Assembly (NCBI GenBank): GCA_040389165.1
Contig: JAZKAK010000031.1
Location: 1-31,533 of the forward strand
Direction: 5' to 3'
Source of the DNA: CAIOTO01 sp040389165
Lineage (GTDB): Bacteria; Pseudomonadota; Alphaproteobacteria; Paracaedibacterales; CAIOTO01
Length of the DNA: 31,533 nt
Part shown: positions 1 through 7,890 of the stretch, piece after piece
Layout of the letters: each line of letters opens with the position of its first letter
Numbering within the stretch: position 1 is the first letter of the stretch
Notes under the pieces: generated by a model
Databases searched by the model: none
What the model saw: only the letters and a program-made list of their open reading frames with translations
What the model was told of the DNA's origin: nothing
Made by a program: the position numbers and the translations under genes

Positions 1-243
1 TTTGGACTCGATCCGAAGATCTCTCATGCGCACAACAAAAAAGACTTTTTACCACTTTGCATGGTATGCAAGTTTTTCCCTCTGTGCATTGCCCGGACTT
101 GATCTGTGCATCTAGATCCACGTGTTGATCCCCGGATCATGTCCGGGGACGCGGAATACACGAGGAGAAATCTTGGGTTTTTAAAGCGTGCACACTACGT
201 TACTTTGAATTGTGAAGATCCTCGGATCGAGTCCGAGGATGAC
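1..243. repeat. cluster of palindromic (REP-like) repeat units
   Basis: This non-coding stretch beside the fabF 3' end holds several short palindromes. The window opens inside one (1-22, a TCGATCCGAA arm), a second has perfect 8-bp arms TCCCCGGA/TCCGGGGA around a 5-base loop (129-149), and a third is a CTCGGATCGAGTCCGAG unit (217-243). The last is the same unit that recurs near 10.1, 17.2 and 23.3 kb. The 91-200 part resembles a decayed stretch at 16325-16395. The outer units (1-22 and 217-243) face each other and may be the two arms of one element cut by the window edge. I see no gene here; short open frames across it are repeat-derived. Confidence 0.75.
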
Positions 244-268
244 AATTTGGGGTTAGTAGTATGGTTTC

Positions 269-1540
269 TTATATTTTTCGCAATATAAGAGACGCATTTG
301 TTCCGCCAAATCCAAAAGAATTCGACATGATAACATCAATGGCTTTCTCTTGTGCAACCTTAGCAACAAAATTCAAATCACACCCTTCGGATGGATTTTC
401 TAGATTCAATGTTGGTGGTAAAATACTGTCACGCATAGCAAGGATCGAAAAGATAGCCTCTACACTGCCTGCAGCGCCCAGTAGATGCCCTATTGCAGAC
501 TTTGTGGATGACATGGCTAACGTGTAAGCATGCTCTTCGAACAGGCGTTTTACTGCCTTTACCTCAATAGCATCTCCCATAGGAGTCGATGTGCCGTGCG
601 CATTGATGTAACCAATAGATTCTTTAGAAACCCCTGAATTCTTAAGTGCAGCACGCATCGCTCGGAACGCACCATCACCATCTTCAGCGGGAGACGTCAC
701 ATGATGTGCATCACCTGACATACCGTAACCGATAACTTCTGCATAAATCTTTGCGCCACGTTTTTTAGCGTGCTCGTATTCTTCTAATACAAGAATGCCA
801 GAACCCTCGCCCATGACAAAGCCATCGCGACCTGAATCCCATGGTCTAGAGGCAAGTTCAGGCGTGTCATTATACGCCGTAGAGAGCGCACGTGCAGATG
901 CAAAGCCAGACATGCCTACGCGACATAATGCAGCCTCTGTGCCGCCAGCAATCATAACTTCTGCGTCACCAAACATAATCATACGTGCAGCATCGCCGAT
1001 TGCATGCGCACCAGATGCACATGCTGTCACTGGCGCATGATTAGGGCCTTTGAAGCCATGAATAATGGAAACATGTCCTGCAGCCAAATTAATAAGCGAG
1101 GCAGGAATGAAATACGGGCTAACACGACGCGGGCCCTGCGCTTGCAACGTTAACGTTGTCTCTGAAATTTGAGGAAGGCCGCCAATACCCGAACCGATGA
1201 TAACACCAGTGCGTTCGCAGTCTTCAGCATCCGTTGGCATCCATCCGGAGTCTTCAACAGCTTCTTTCGCAGCAGCAATCGCAAACATAATAAAGCGATC
1301 CATTTTGCGTTGATCTTTGGGTGCAATAACGTCATTGATCCAAAACCGTCCATCGACTGCATCTTCAGAGGAAGAGGCTAAAGGTACCATGCCCCCAATT
1401 TTGGCCGTGATATCACTCACATCAAAAGCTGTGATTGGTCTGATGCCTGATTCACCGCGTGTAATACGGGACCAATTCTCATTAACCCCATAGCCGAATG
1501 GACTGATCATTCCGAGACCAGTGACTACTACGCGCCGCAT
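269..1540 (-). CDS. fabF: 3-oxoacyl-[acyl-carrier-protein] synthase II
   Basis: FabF is the condensing enzyme that elongates acyl-ACP with malonyl-ACP in cytosolic type II fatty-acid synthesis. The 423-aa product has the family's usual length and the complete Cys-His-His triad: C174 in TACASGAHA, H315 in NAHGTSTPMGD and H352 in KSAIGHLLGAAGS, followed by the glycine-rich C-terminal SFGFGGTNA loop. I placed the start at MRRVVVTG because AGGAG lies 5 bases upstream; an in-frame extension of 18 codons upstream has no such site and does not look like FabF. It lies downstream of acpP on the same strand, 95 bp away, with an attenuator-like hairpin between them. FabB is less likely given the length and the NAHGTSTPMGD context. 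Very sure. Confidence 0.97.
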   Translation of the reverse strand: MRRVVVTGLGMISPFGYGVNENWSRITRGESGIRPITAFDVSDITAKIGGMVPLASSSEDAVDGRFWINDVIAPKDQRKMDRFIMFAIAAAKEAVEDSGWMPTDAEDCERTGVIIGSGIGGLPQISETTLTLQAQGPRRVSPYFIPASLINLAAGHVSIIHGFKGPNHAPVTACASGAHAIGDAARMIMFGDAEVMIAGGTEAALCRVGMSGFASARALSTAYNDTPELASRPWDSGRDGFVMGEGSGILVLEEYEHAKKRGAKIYAEVIGYGMSGDAHHVTSPAEDGDGAFRAMRAALKNSGVSKESIGYINAHGTSTPMGDAIEVKAVKRLFEEHAYTLAMSSTKSAIGHLLGAAGSVEAIFSILAMRDSILPPTLNLENPSEGCDLNFVAKVAQEKAIDVIMSNSFGFGGTNASLILRKI

Positions 1541-1562
1541 GCTAACTCCTTCAAAATTAGGT

Positions 1563-1590
1563 AAACACAAAACCCCAGTGCTTACTGAGG
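1563..1590 (-). terminator. attenuator-like hairpin between acpP and fabF
   Basis: Read on the minus strand, a 6-bp stem (CCTCAG pairing with CTGGGG, one G-T pair) with a 6-base loop is followed directly by a T-rich run, TTTTGTGTTT. This is the form of a weak rho-independent terminator. It stands after acpP and before fabF, so it would let most transcripts end after acpP while some read on into fabF. Cells generally need far more ACP than FabF, which fits, but partial readthrough here is inference. Confidence 0.5.
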
Positions 1591-1635
1591 CCATCGTATC
1601 TTATATGCTCTATCTCTTATAAAAGAAGAGGAAAA

Positions 1636-1881
1636 TTAAGCAGCTATACTCGCATTTGCTTCAATATAGTCGATTGCTGATTGAATTGTTGTTATTTTTT
1701 CAGCTGCATCTTGTGGAATTTCAATGTTAAATTCTTCTTCGAATTTCATAACCATTTCTACTTGGTCAAGGCTGTCTGACCCCAGGTCATCAACGAAACT
1801 TGCGGATGATACAACTTTTGATTCATCAACGCCAAGATGCTCAATAACGATTTTTTTTACGCGAGTACTAATGTCTGTCAT
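1636..1881 (-). CDS. acpP: acyl carrier protein
   Basis: ACP carries the growing acyl chain on a 4'-phosphopantetheine arm during fatty-acid synthesis and also donates acyl groups to lipid A and phospholipid synthesis. The 81-aa acidic protein has the phosphopantetheine attachment motif DLGSDSLDQVEM, with the modified serine at S37, and the usual four-helix ACP length. The start follows an AGGAC site. It is the first gene of an acpP-fabF pair, the common bacterial arrangement; fabG and fabH, often adjacent, are absent, and fabD lies alone about 2.8 kb away on the other strand. Confidence 0.97.
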   Translation of the reverse strand: MTDISTRVKKIVIEHLGVDESKVVSSASFVDDLGSDSLDQVEMVMKFEEEFNIEIPQDAAEKITTIQSAIDYIEANASIAA

Positions 1882-2093
1882 GGTTTAGTCCTTATAATAG
1901 ATTTATGAAACTTCCCAATAAATAGCAGATTTCGTCAAAAAAACAAGAACTGAGTGAAGAAAAATATGAATATCTTTAGAAAAGATTTCTTGCGATCAAG
2001 GAAAACTCAGCATTAATGCACATTTTAATGATTATTTTTTTCATGCAAAAAATAGCAGAATGACTTTTTTGATCGCTTTTTGGTCGTGATTTC

Positions 2094-2666
2094 TTATTGC
2101 GCCTTATTTTGTGAATAGTCGACTTGGCTTACCATTTGCCCCTGACTTGTTCCATCTTGCCCGTAAACAAATATCGTATTTTCTTTGGTTAGAATGGACA
2201 TTTCAACAATAAGCTGATCAAGTTGCTGGTTGAATTTTTGTATACGACACATGCCGTACACCAATGTTTGCAATGTTACCATTTGTGTTTCAATGGCACC
2301 TAAACGCGCGATGGTCACCTGTTGAATGAGCGTGCCCGTATTCATCAAGGATTCAATTGTCGTTCCATAACCACCGTTTGGAATAACGACGATTAGGTCA
2401 GTGTGCCTAAGGGTTGCCGACGTAAATAAAGAACTTGCAACATCCCCGGATGTGAAGCGACTTGATTCACCGTACCATCCAAAAAGTTCGCAATAATCTG
2501 TATATCCATTGACGTTTGACGATAAGAAACTATCCATCTGAATCATCCATTCAGGGGATTGAACGCCTGATGAATCCGGAACGTCACCATTAGCGGGAGA
2601 TTTATTAACGATTGGAATACGTAAATTCGACCGTCCTGGAATTTGAATTAGCGAAAAACGAGCCAT
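2094..2666 (-). CDS. Hcp-like type VI secretion tube protein (tentative)
   Basis: This 190-aa protein has no signal peptide or membrane helix. Its layout resembles the Hcp family, whose members stack as hexameric rings to form the inner tube of the type VI secretion system. Features I can see are an N-terminal beta-rich segment, a FGWYGESS stretch (compare the conserved FSWG-type motif), a DLIVVIPNG segment followed by LMNTGTLIQQVTIARLG (where Hcp proteins have a K(D/T)xxSPxL...G...V.I pattern), and a C-terminal ENTIFVYGQDGTSQG..SQVDYS close to the Hcp VxYxxQ-type ending. It is somewhat longer than typical Hcp (about 160-170 aa). No other secretion gene is in the window, so it would be an orphan hcp. 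The ribosome-binding site is weak. A phage-tail-tube-like or unrelated beta protein remains possible. Confidence 0.5.
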   Translation of the reverse strand: MARFSLIQIPGRSNLRIPIVNKSPANGDVPDSSGVQSPEWMIQMDSFLSSNVNGYTDYCELFGWYGESSRFTSGDVASSLFTSATLRHTDLIVVIPNGGYGTTIESLMNTGTLIQQVTIARLGAIETQMVTLQTLVYGMCRIQKFNQQLDQLIVEMSILTKENTIFVYGQDGTSQGQMVSQVDYSQNKAQ

Positions 2667-2892
2667 TATGTGTAACCAATTAACGTATATTAACTATTAT
2701 GATTTCATCTTTTTAAAAAAAAGACAAGAATTTAATAAAGTTTTAATTAAAAACGTGTGCGCTTTGCTTTTTCTTTTTTATACGGCAATTATGAGCTTAG
2801 CTCAGAGCTCTTATGTCATTAAAGAATTATCCTTTGCATTCGCGTCGATATGCGGTATAAGAATATAAATTTATTAAAATAGTGGATAATTT

Positions 2893-3342
2893 ATGATCGG
2901 TATTGTGCTTGTTGCGCATGGTAATCTTGCTCAATCTCTTTTGGATGTGGTTGAATTAATCAGTGGCCCACAAAAATCCTTTCGCGTGTTATCAATCAGT
3001 GCTACAGACAATATTGAAACCAAACGCGTTGATTTAATGGATGTTATTGACGCTGTTGACGAAGGTTTTGGCGCGATTGTACTAACGGATCTCTTCGGGG
3101 GAACGCCGTCCAATTTAGCGATTTCTGTGCTTGGTTTGAAGAAAATCGAAGTCATCGCTGGTGTTAATGTACCTATGATTTTAAAGTTACTTTCGATTCG
3201 CGTAAAAGATGATTTGCATACATGTGTTACTAAAATTGTCACTGAAGGACAAAAGCATATACGGGTTGCCTCTGAATTTTTAAAGGCAAATGAAGTGATT
3301 GATATTACGAAATCTGGGTATATGGCATTGAAAAACGCATAA
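2893..3342 (+). CDS. PTS system EIIA component, mannose family (regulatory type)
   Basis: The 149-aa protein has the EIIA-Man fold signature: the phosphorylatable histidine H9 in LVAHGNLA near the N-terminus and the LTDLFGGTPSN motif around residues 64-74. In Alphaproteobacteria a free-standing EIIA of this type sits beside HPr and usually the kinase HprK, forming a phosphorelay that regulates rather than imports sugar. Here HPr follows after 3 bases, so the two form an operon, but hprK, ptsI and any EIIB/EIIC are absent from the window. The start has only a weak purine-rich site upstream (AGTGGA). It acts in the cytosol. Confidence 0.9.
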   Translation: MIGIVLVAHGNLAQSLLDVVELISGPQKSFRVLSISATDNIETKRVDLMDVIDAVDEGFGAIVLTDLFGGTPSNLAISVLGLKKIEVIAGVNVPMILKLLSIRVKDDLHTCVTKIVTEGQKHIRVASEFLKANEVIDITKSGYMALKNA

Positions 3343-3345
3343 AGT

Positions 3346-3615
3346 ATGACTTCTTCCTTTATTGTTACTGTGCAGAATAAAGGTGGCTTACACGCACGTC
3401 CTTGCGGAGTTTTGGTGCAATATATTGTAGCGAATAACATTAATGCTAAACTTGGTTATGCGGGCAAGGAGGTCGATGCAGACTCAATACTTGACTTGCT
3501 TAGCTTATGTGCGCCAAATGGGGCGGAAATCACAGTTTACATTAGTTCTCCTGGTGCAGATGCCGGGCAACACATCAGTGCTTTGTTCATCAATCAATTT
3601 GGTCTGAGTGAATAG
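3346..3615 (+). CDS. HPr family phosphocarrier protein
   Basis: HPr passes phosphate from enzyme I to EIIA-type proteins. The 89-aa product carries the active-site histidine H16 in GGLHARP, and S47 in DADSILDL at the place of the regulatory serine that HPr kinase modifies. It begins 3 bases after the EIIA stop codon, so translation is probably coupled. The residue after HARP is cysteine where alanine is common; I attach no function to this. Preservation of both the histidine and the serine suggests that both phosphorylation inputs are kept, even though EI and HprK are not nearby. Confidence 0.93.
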   Translation: MTSSFIVTVQNKGGLHARPCGVLVQYIVANNINAKLGYAGKEVDADSILDLLSLCAPNGAEITVYISSPGADAGQHISALFINQFGLSE

Positions 3616-3661
3616 AATTTTATCAAAACGCATATTTCAATCACATTGAGATAAAACGTAT

Positions 3662-4480
3662 TTAAAATCGTCTGTAGTTTCGCGCTCGTGGTTTTATGTC
3701 TTTTTTATAAAGAGCAATTCTTTGTTGCCAAAGAATACGATTTTGTTCATCAAGTTCTTCTAAGATTGGGTGTTGATAAATAATTAACGTGAGACATGTG
3801 TTTTCTTGGATGCTCATTTCCTGAGGTGCTATTTGTTTTGCAAGTATTGCTAATTCTGCATTTTTATCAGCACTTCCATCTGTGATATCAGCGATCATAT
3901 CTGCAGGGGACGCAAAACGTGTAAGCATGTCTTCTTCAGCCGACGCATCATCTGACGTTCTATTTCCACATGCTGCGTCAATAATTTCATTAACAACCTC
4001 TATAACGACTTCGACACCAGATGTACCTGTTAGGATAGAATCTTCTCTATCTGATGCTTCTTCTTCTCTCAATGCATTCATAATTCCTTGAACAACAGCT
4101 AACGATGCTTCTGATTCAGAAGGGGCAGGTAAGTGAGCATCCTCGTTGCCTGATACATCATCTGATGTTTTCGCCTCGTGATTTATCATTTGATGTGCAT
4201 CTGTTGATGCGTTGGTTGCAATAGACGTGGTTAAAATCGGATCTTCAACTGCTGGCTTTGATCCAAAATAACTACAAATTCCTGAGTACCAATATTTTTT
4301 AACGGATGGGGGATCTTGTGGTGGGGGCACCAACGTAAGGTATGGCTTAGGTCTGTCTGTTGCTCGCACAACAACAAACTCCCCGTCCATTTCAACTTCA
4401 CTGGCGCTGCCTTGATTCATTCCATAAACGCCCGACAAACAAAAAAATATCTTAACATTTTTTAATAATAGAAATCTCAT
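3662..4480 (-). CDS. exported acidic protein of unknown function
   Basis: I do not recognise this 272-aa protein. The start is set by AGGAG 7 bases upstream of an ATG; 11 upstream in-frame codons lack a site. The N-terminus looks like a signal peptide: basic MRFLLLKNVK, a hydrophobic IFFCLSGVYG core and a likely cleavage after GSAS. The mature part is acidic and low in complexity, with two similar segments (KTSDDVSGNEDA about residues 105-116, and RTSDDASAEEDM further on) that suggest an internal duplication. A proline-rich LVPPPQDPP stretch follows the signal region, and the C-terminus is basic (KDIKPRARNYRRF). It is flanked by ptsH and fabD on the opposite strand and stands alone. It could be a periplasmic or secreted host-interaction protein, but nothing in the sequence proves this. 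Confidence 0.65.
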   Translation of the reverse strand: MRFLLLKNVKIFFCLSGVYGMNQGSASEVEMDGEFVVVRATDRPKPYLTLVPPPQDPPSVKKYWYSGICSYFGSKPAVEDPILTTSIATNASTDAHQMINHEAKTSDDVSGNEDAHLPAPSESEASLAVVQGIMNALREEEASDREDSILTGTSGVEVVIEVVNEIIDAACGNRTSDDASAEEDMLTRFASPADMIADITDGSADKNAELAILAKQIAPQEMSIQENTCLTLIIYQHPILEELDEQNRILWQQRIALYKKDIKPRARNYRRF

Positions 4481-4725
4481 ATACTGTCTCCTACTCTCAG
4501 ATAAGGTTAACACACAATCAAAATAAATCGAACAATATTTTGAATATTAAAATAATATAACAGAGATAAGAAACTTTGATTCGTTTTTTAAAAACAAAAT
4601 TAATGTTAATTGTGAAATAAATTTCCATTTCATTGTGTGGATGTCAAAACGCAAATCATGCGAAATTCGTGACATCGACTCTAAAATCAGCTACAACTGA
4701 AAAAAATGATAAACAAGTAACGTAT

Positions 4726-5676
4726 ATGACATTTACCTTTGTATTCCCTGGTCAAGGTTCGCAAGCAATCACTATGGGACGTGACCTTTATGATAATTTT
4801 AAAGCCGCCCGTCTTGTGATGGATGAAGTCGAAGATGCTTTGCAAGAAAAACTATCTCACATCATGTTTGAAGGGCCCAACGATACGTTGATGCTGACTG
4901 AAAATGCTCAGCCTGCCTTATTAACAGCAAGCATGATGGCGTTCCATGTGATTATGGATGAGACAAAAAACACCTCTGCTGCAACGCTGTCGCCAATGAT
5001 GGCCGGACATTCGTTGGGCGAATATTCAGCACTCTGTGCCGCGGGTTACTTAAGTTTGACGGATGCTGTGCGATTGGTTCGCCTTCGCGGACAGGCAATG
5101 CAAGAAGCTGTTCCTGTTGGTATTGGTGCGATGGCAGCGATTTTAGGACTTGATTTATCGGTGGTTGAATCGCTGTTAGATGGCTTAGATCAACCAAATA
5201 ATTTTTGTGGAATTGCAAATGATAATAGCCCAGGGCAAGTCGTGATAAGTGGCCATAAAGATGCTGTGGATGAAGTTATTAAACGTGCGTTGGAAGCCGG
5301 TGCAAAGCGTGGTTTGTTGCTGCCTGTAAGTGCTCCGTTTCACAGTCCATTAATGGAACCTGCTGCACGTGTAATGGAAGATGCGCTTAACAACACAACG
5401 ATTCATGATGGCACAAGTAAGATTATCGCCAATGTGACCGCCATGCCACTGGTGAGTAAAGAATTTATTACACCATCATTGGTTTCACAAATCACAGGAC
5501 GCGTGCGCTGGTGTGAAAGTGTAAAGAATATGAAAGCTCTTGGTGCAACAACATGTGTTGAGTTAGGTTCAGGTAAAGTGCTTGCCGGTTTGATCAAGCG
5601 GATTGAGCCAGATGTGGCGACGATATCGGTACAAAATGCGGCAGATGTGGGCACGTTTTTGGCGATGTTAAAGTAA
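4726..5676 (+). CDS. fabD: malonyl CoA-acyl carrier protein transacylase
   Basis: FabD loads malonyl groups from malonyl-CoA onto ACP, supplying FabF and the other condensing enzymes. The 316-aa protein starts with FVFPGQGSQ, has the nucleophile S96 in GHSLGEY, the conserved arginine R121 in the RLRGQAMQ segment and the catalytic histidine H206 in APFHSPLM. I chose the ATG at 4726 because family members begin just before the FPGQGSQ motif; the 31 upstream in-frame codons do not resemble FabD. The ribosome-binding site is poor. The gene is not linked to acpP-fabF but is followed after 5 bases by a metallopeptidase gene. Confidence 0.96.
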   Translation: MTFTFVFPGQGSQAITMGRDLYDNFKAARLVMDEVEDALQEKLSHIMFEGPNDTLMLTENAQPALLTASMMAFHVIMDETKNTSAATLSPMMAGHSLGEYSALCAAGYLSLTDAVRLVRLRGQAMQEAVPVGIGAMAAILGLDLSVVESLLDGLDQPNNFCGIANDNSPGQVVISGHKDAVDEVIKRALEAGAKRGLLLPVSAPFHSPLMEPAARVMEDALNNTTIHDGTSKIIANVTAMPLVSKEFITPSLVSQITGRVRWCESVKNMKALGATTCVELGSGKVLAGLIKRIEPDVATISVQNAADVGTFLAMLK

Positions 5677-5681
5677 CGAAA

Positions 5682-6413
5682 ATGATTTTGTTTGCGGAAA
5701 TCCCCTTAAAAGGACAAGCAGCTGATCAAGTGCCTGGTCAGAGTGGGGCAAGCGTTTCTGTTTACGTGCGGGAACGTAAAGGGTCAAGTCGTATAACAAT
5801 GTCATTTTCCACAAAAGAGCGCCATGTGGTTATTAGTGCGCCTAAACGCACAACAAAAACGTTTTTGCGTGATTTCATTACAACGCACATGGAGTGGATC
5901 GAAAAGCAAGTCACAAAGCACGGTGCCGTTGCAAAAGCATTCGCACCAGGTGTGGTTGTTCCATACAAAGGAAAACCGCACACACTCACCCATGAAGAAT
6001 CGAATAAGGTGTTGGTTAAACCCGACGGAGATTCATTTTTTGTGCGCGCAGCCATCACGCGTATTGATACACACGTCAGGCGATGGTTACTCAAAGAAGC
6101 CACGGATGCTTGTATGGACGCAAGTTTTCATTTTGCCAAAGCACTTGATGTTTCTGTTGCAAAAATTACTATGAAAGCAATGCACACTCGTTGGGGTAGT
6201 TGTTCGTCGTCTGGGAATTTGAACTACAATTGGCGCCTCATCTTAGCACCCGAAGAAGTGTTGACGTACGTTTGTGCCCATGAAGTCGCGCACCGCGTGC
6301 ATATGAATCATTCAAAAGCGTTTTGGGATACGGTGGCAAAAATCTATCCAGCGCATGCACCGGCTCGAGCATGGCTAAAGAAGAACGGCAGTTCACTGTA
6401 TGCGTTTGGCTAA
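5682..6413 (+). CDS. YgjP/SprT-type M48-like metallopeptidase
   Basis: The 243-aa protein belongs to the DUF45 (YgjP-like) zinc peptidase family. The C-terminal half has the signature TRWGSCSSSGNLNYNWRL followed by the zinc motif HEVAH (H200, E201, H204) and a further H210 in NHSKAFW, as in gluzincin-like enzymes. The N-terminal half is the usual beta-rich region. No signal peptide is seen, so it is probably cytosolic; substrates of this family are largely unknown. It starts 5 bases after fabD, so the two are co-transcribed, and it ends 2 bases from the convergent dapE stop. Confidence 0.88.
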   Translation: MILFAEIPLKGQAADQVPGQSGASVSVYVRERKGSSRITMSFSTKERHVVISAPKRTTKTFLRDFITTHMEWIEKQVTKHGAVAKAFAPGVVVPYKGKPHTLTHEESNKVLVKPDGDSFFVRAAITRIDTHVRRWLLKEATDACMDASFHFAKALDVSVAKITMKAMHTRWGSCSSSGNLNYNWRLILAPEEVLTYVCAHEVAHRVHMNHSKAFWDTVAKIYPAHAPARAWLKKNGSSLYAFG

Positions 6414-6415
6414 TA

Positions 6416-7567
6416 TCAACGTAAAAGATCTGCATAAATATCTGTTAGCATACGTAAATCATTCACGGAAACACGTTCATCTGCATGGTGTGCATAACAG
6501 CTGAGCAAGCCAAATTCCAGCACAGGACATAAGTCTTTCATGAACCTGGCATCGGATGTGCCGCCGCTCGTGCTAAGAATGGGCGTTATGCCAGTATGCT
6601 TTGAAATAATTGCTACGGCTGTTTCCACAAAGGCCTTATCGCTTTTTAAAAAAGCCTCTGCAGAGGGATTGTACGTAACGTGCCATACAAGGCGTGAATC
6701 ATGCAATTCTTGGACCCTTTGTAATTGCGTTTGCAAGAATGCTTGCAATGATTCCAATGTATACGTTGGATTGAAACGGATATTGAGTGTCGCGCTTGCT
6801 TTCTTTGGAATAACATTGCTTGTTGGATTGCCTACATCAATAGTTGTTATTTCCAAATGTGATGGATCAAATTGCTCTGTGCCAACATCAAGTGTAATTA
6901 CGTGTATTTTTGTTAGAAAATCCATCAATGCGGGTATTGGATTCACTGCAAATTTGGGATAGGCTACATGACCCGCTATCCCTGTCACATCAAGTGTCAT
7001 ACTAAGGCTGCCGCGACGCCCGATTTTCACCATTTCACCAAGCTTTAAAGGATTGGTTGGTTCCCCGCCGAGACAGAAATCAATTACTTCCCCGCGATTA
7101 CGTAGCCACGCAATCATTCGTTTGACGCCATTCTTGGCAGGGCCTTCTTCGTCTGATGTTAACAGAATGCTGATTGAGCCATTAATAGCGTCATTTTGAA
7201 TGATGCGATGAATAGCTGCAAGGAAACACGCAATCGATCCCTTCATGTCACACGCGCCGCGTCCAATCACATGATCATTATGAATTTCGCCTGCAAAAGG
7301 ATCGTGGCTCCAGGATGAAACATCTCCAGCAGGCACAACATCTGTATGCCCTAGAAAACACATATGCGGTGCTTCAGTGCCAAACCGTGCGTAAAAATTA
7401 TCAACTGCGTCAGCCCCTTCACCAAAACGGACGCGATGACATGTGAATCCGAGTGGTGCAAGTAAGCGTTCGATATAGTCCATGCACCCCGCATCATTTG
7501 GCGTCACACTTGGAAAACGGATGAGCGCTTGCGTAAGTTTGATTGGGTCGAAGGAATTGCTTTTCAT
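6416..7567 (-). CDS. dapE: succinyl-diaminopimelate desuccinylase
   Basis: DapE hydrolyses N-succinyl-LL-diaminopimelate to LL-diaminopimelate and succinate in the lysine and peptidoglycan precursor pathway. The 383-aa protein has the di-zinc M20 ligands in order: H74 and D76 in GHTDVVPAGD, D107 in GRGACDMKG, the catalytic E140 with E141 in TSDEEGPA, E169 in GGEPT and H360 in the AHHADERV motif. I chose the ATG at 7567; 17 further in-frame codons upstream would overlap the preceding gene. dapD, which makes the succinylated intermediate, is at the head of the same strand group, separated from dapE by a HEPN/MNT gene pair. Confidence 0.96.
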   Translation of the reverse strand: MKSNSFDPIKLTQALIRFPSVTPNDAGCMDYIERLLAPLGFTCHRVRFGEGADAVDNFYARFGTEAPHMCFLGHTDVVPAGDVSSWSHDPFAGEIHNDHVIGRGACDMKGSIACFLAAIHRIIQNDAINGSISILLTSDEEGPAKNGVKRMIAWLRNRGEVIDFCLGGEPTNPLKLGEMVKIGRRGSLSMTLDVTGIAGHVAYPKFAVNPIPALMDFLTKIHVITLDVGTEQFDPSHLEITTIDVGNPTSNVIPKKASATLNIRFNPTYTLESLQAFLQTQLQRVQELHDSRLVWHVTYNPSAEAFLKSDKAFVETAVAIISKHTGITPILSTSGGTSDARFMKDLCPVLEFGLLSCYAHHADERVSVNDLRMLTDIYADLLR

Positions 7568-7586
7568 AGCTGCATCTTTCTTGTTA

Positions 7587-7889
7587 TCAATGAAATAGTG
7601 AAATAAATTCTGGTTCAATTGATTTTCTAAAAGAAGGCGATATCTTGTTTAAATCTACTATGTCAACTTTAAAAATAATAGTTGCCGTATCAAAAGCATC
7701 TTTTAAGTTTACCATCTCTATTTCAGATAGAGGCTTTCCTAAATCAATAGCAAGATCTAAATCTGAAAATGGTTTGCATACTTCACGAACACGGGAGCCA
7801 AATGCATAAACTTTGGCAGATGCAGGTAAAATTTTGTACACTGCCTTTTGAATAATTTTGTATTCGTCGTTAGTTAAATGTAAGGGCAT
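7587..7889 (-). CDS. MNT-type minimal nucleotidyltransferase (antitoxin-like)
   Basis: This 100-aa protein is a minimal nucleotidyltransferase of the HI0073/MntA type. It has the GS motif (G31, S32 in AFGSRVREV), the metal-binding pair D43/D45 in SDLDLAID and a third carboxylate, D76, in KVDIVDL. Position 36, where the family often has glycine (GSRARG), is glutamate here. It begins one base after the stop of the HEPN partner, with AGGTAAG as its ribosome-binding site, so translation is coupled. In characterised HEPN/MNT pairs the nucleotidyltransferase neutralises the HEPN RNase, in studied cases by adding AMP near its active site; that role here is inferred from family and arrangement. Confidence 0.85.
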   Translation of the reverse strand: MPLHLTNDEYKIIQKAVYKILPASAKVYAFGSRVREVCKPFSDLDLAIDLGKPLSEIEMVNLKDAFDTATIIFKVDIVDLNKISPSFRKSIEPEFISLFH

Positions 7890-7890
7890 C

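Noticed and set aside
1..243. CRISPR-like appearance of repeated palindromes
   Set aside because: Repeats are irregular in spacing and orientation, scattered across the window and arranged as inverted pairs, with no cas genes.
268..289. Hairpin CTTATATT/AATATAAG at the fabF stop as a terminator
   Set aside because: It overlaps the last codons of fabF and is not followed by a T run on the minus strand.
795..1381. Open frames antisense to, or in other frames of, fabF
   Set aside because: They lie fully within fabF, have no ribosome-binding site or family resemblance and follow from its codon pattern. The same applies to shadows of groEL, sucA, pgk and others.
1882..1960. Possible acpP promoter around TTGACG
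   Set aside because: No -10 box lies at acceptable spacing from the TTGACG, and other box pairs give poor matches in AT-rich sequence.
2668..2868. 66-codon plus-strand frame with a hydrophobic stretch, upstream of the EIIA gene
   Set aside because: It is very AT-rich, starts almost on top of the divergent hcp-like start, has no ribosome-binding site and resembles no family. It is more likely promoter sequence for both neighbours.
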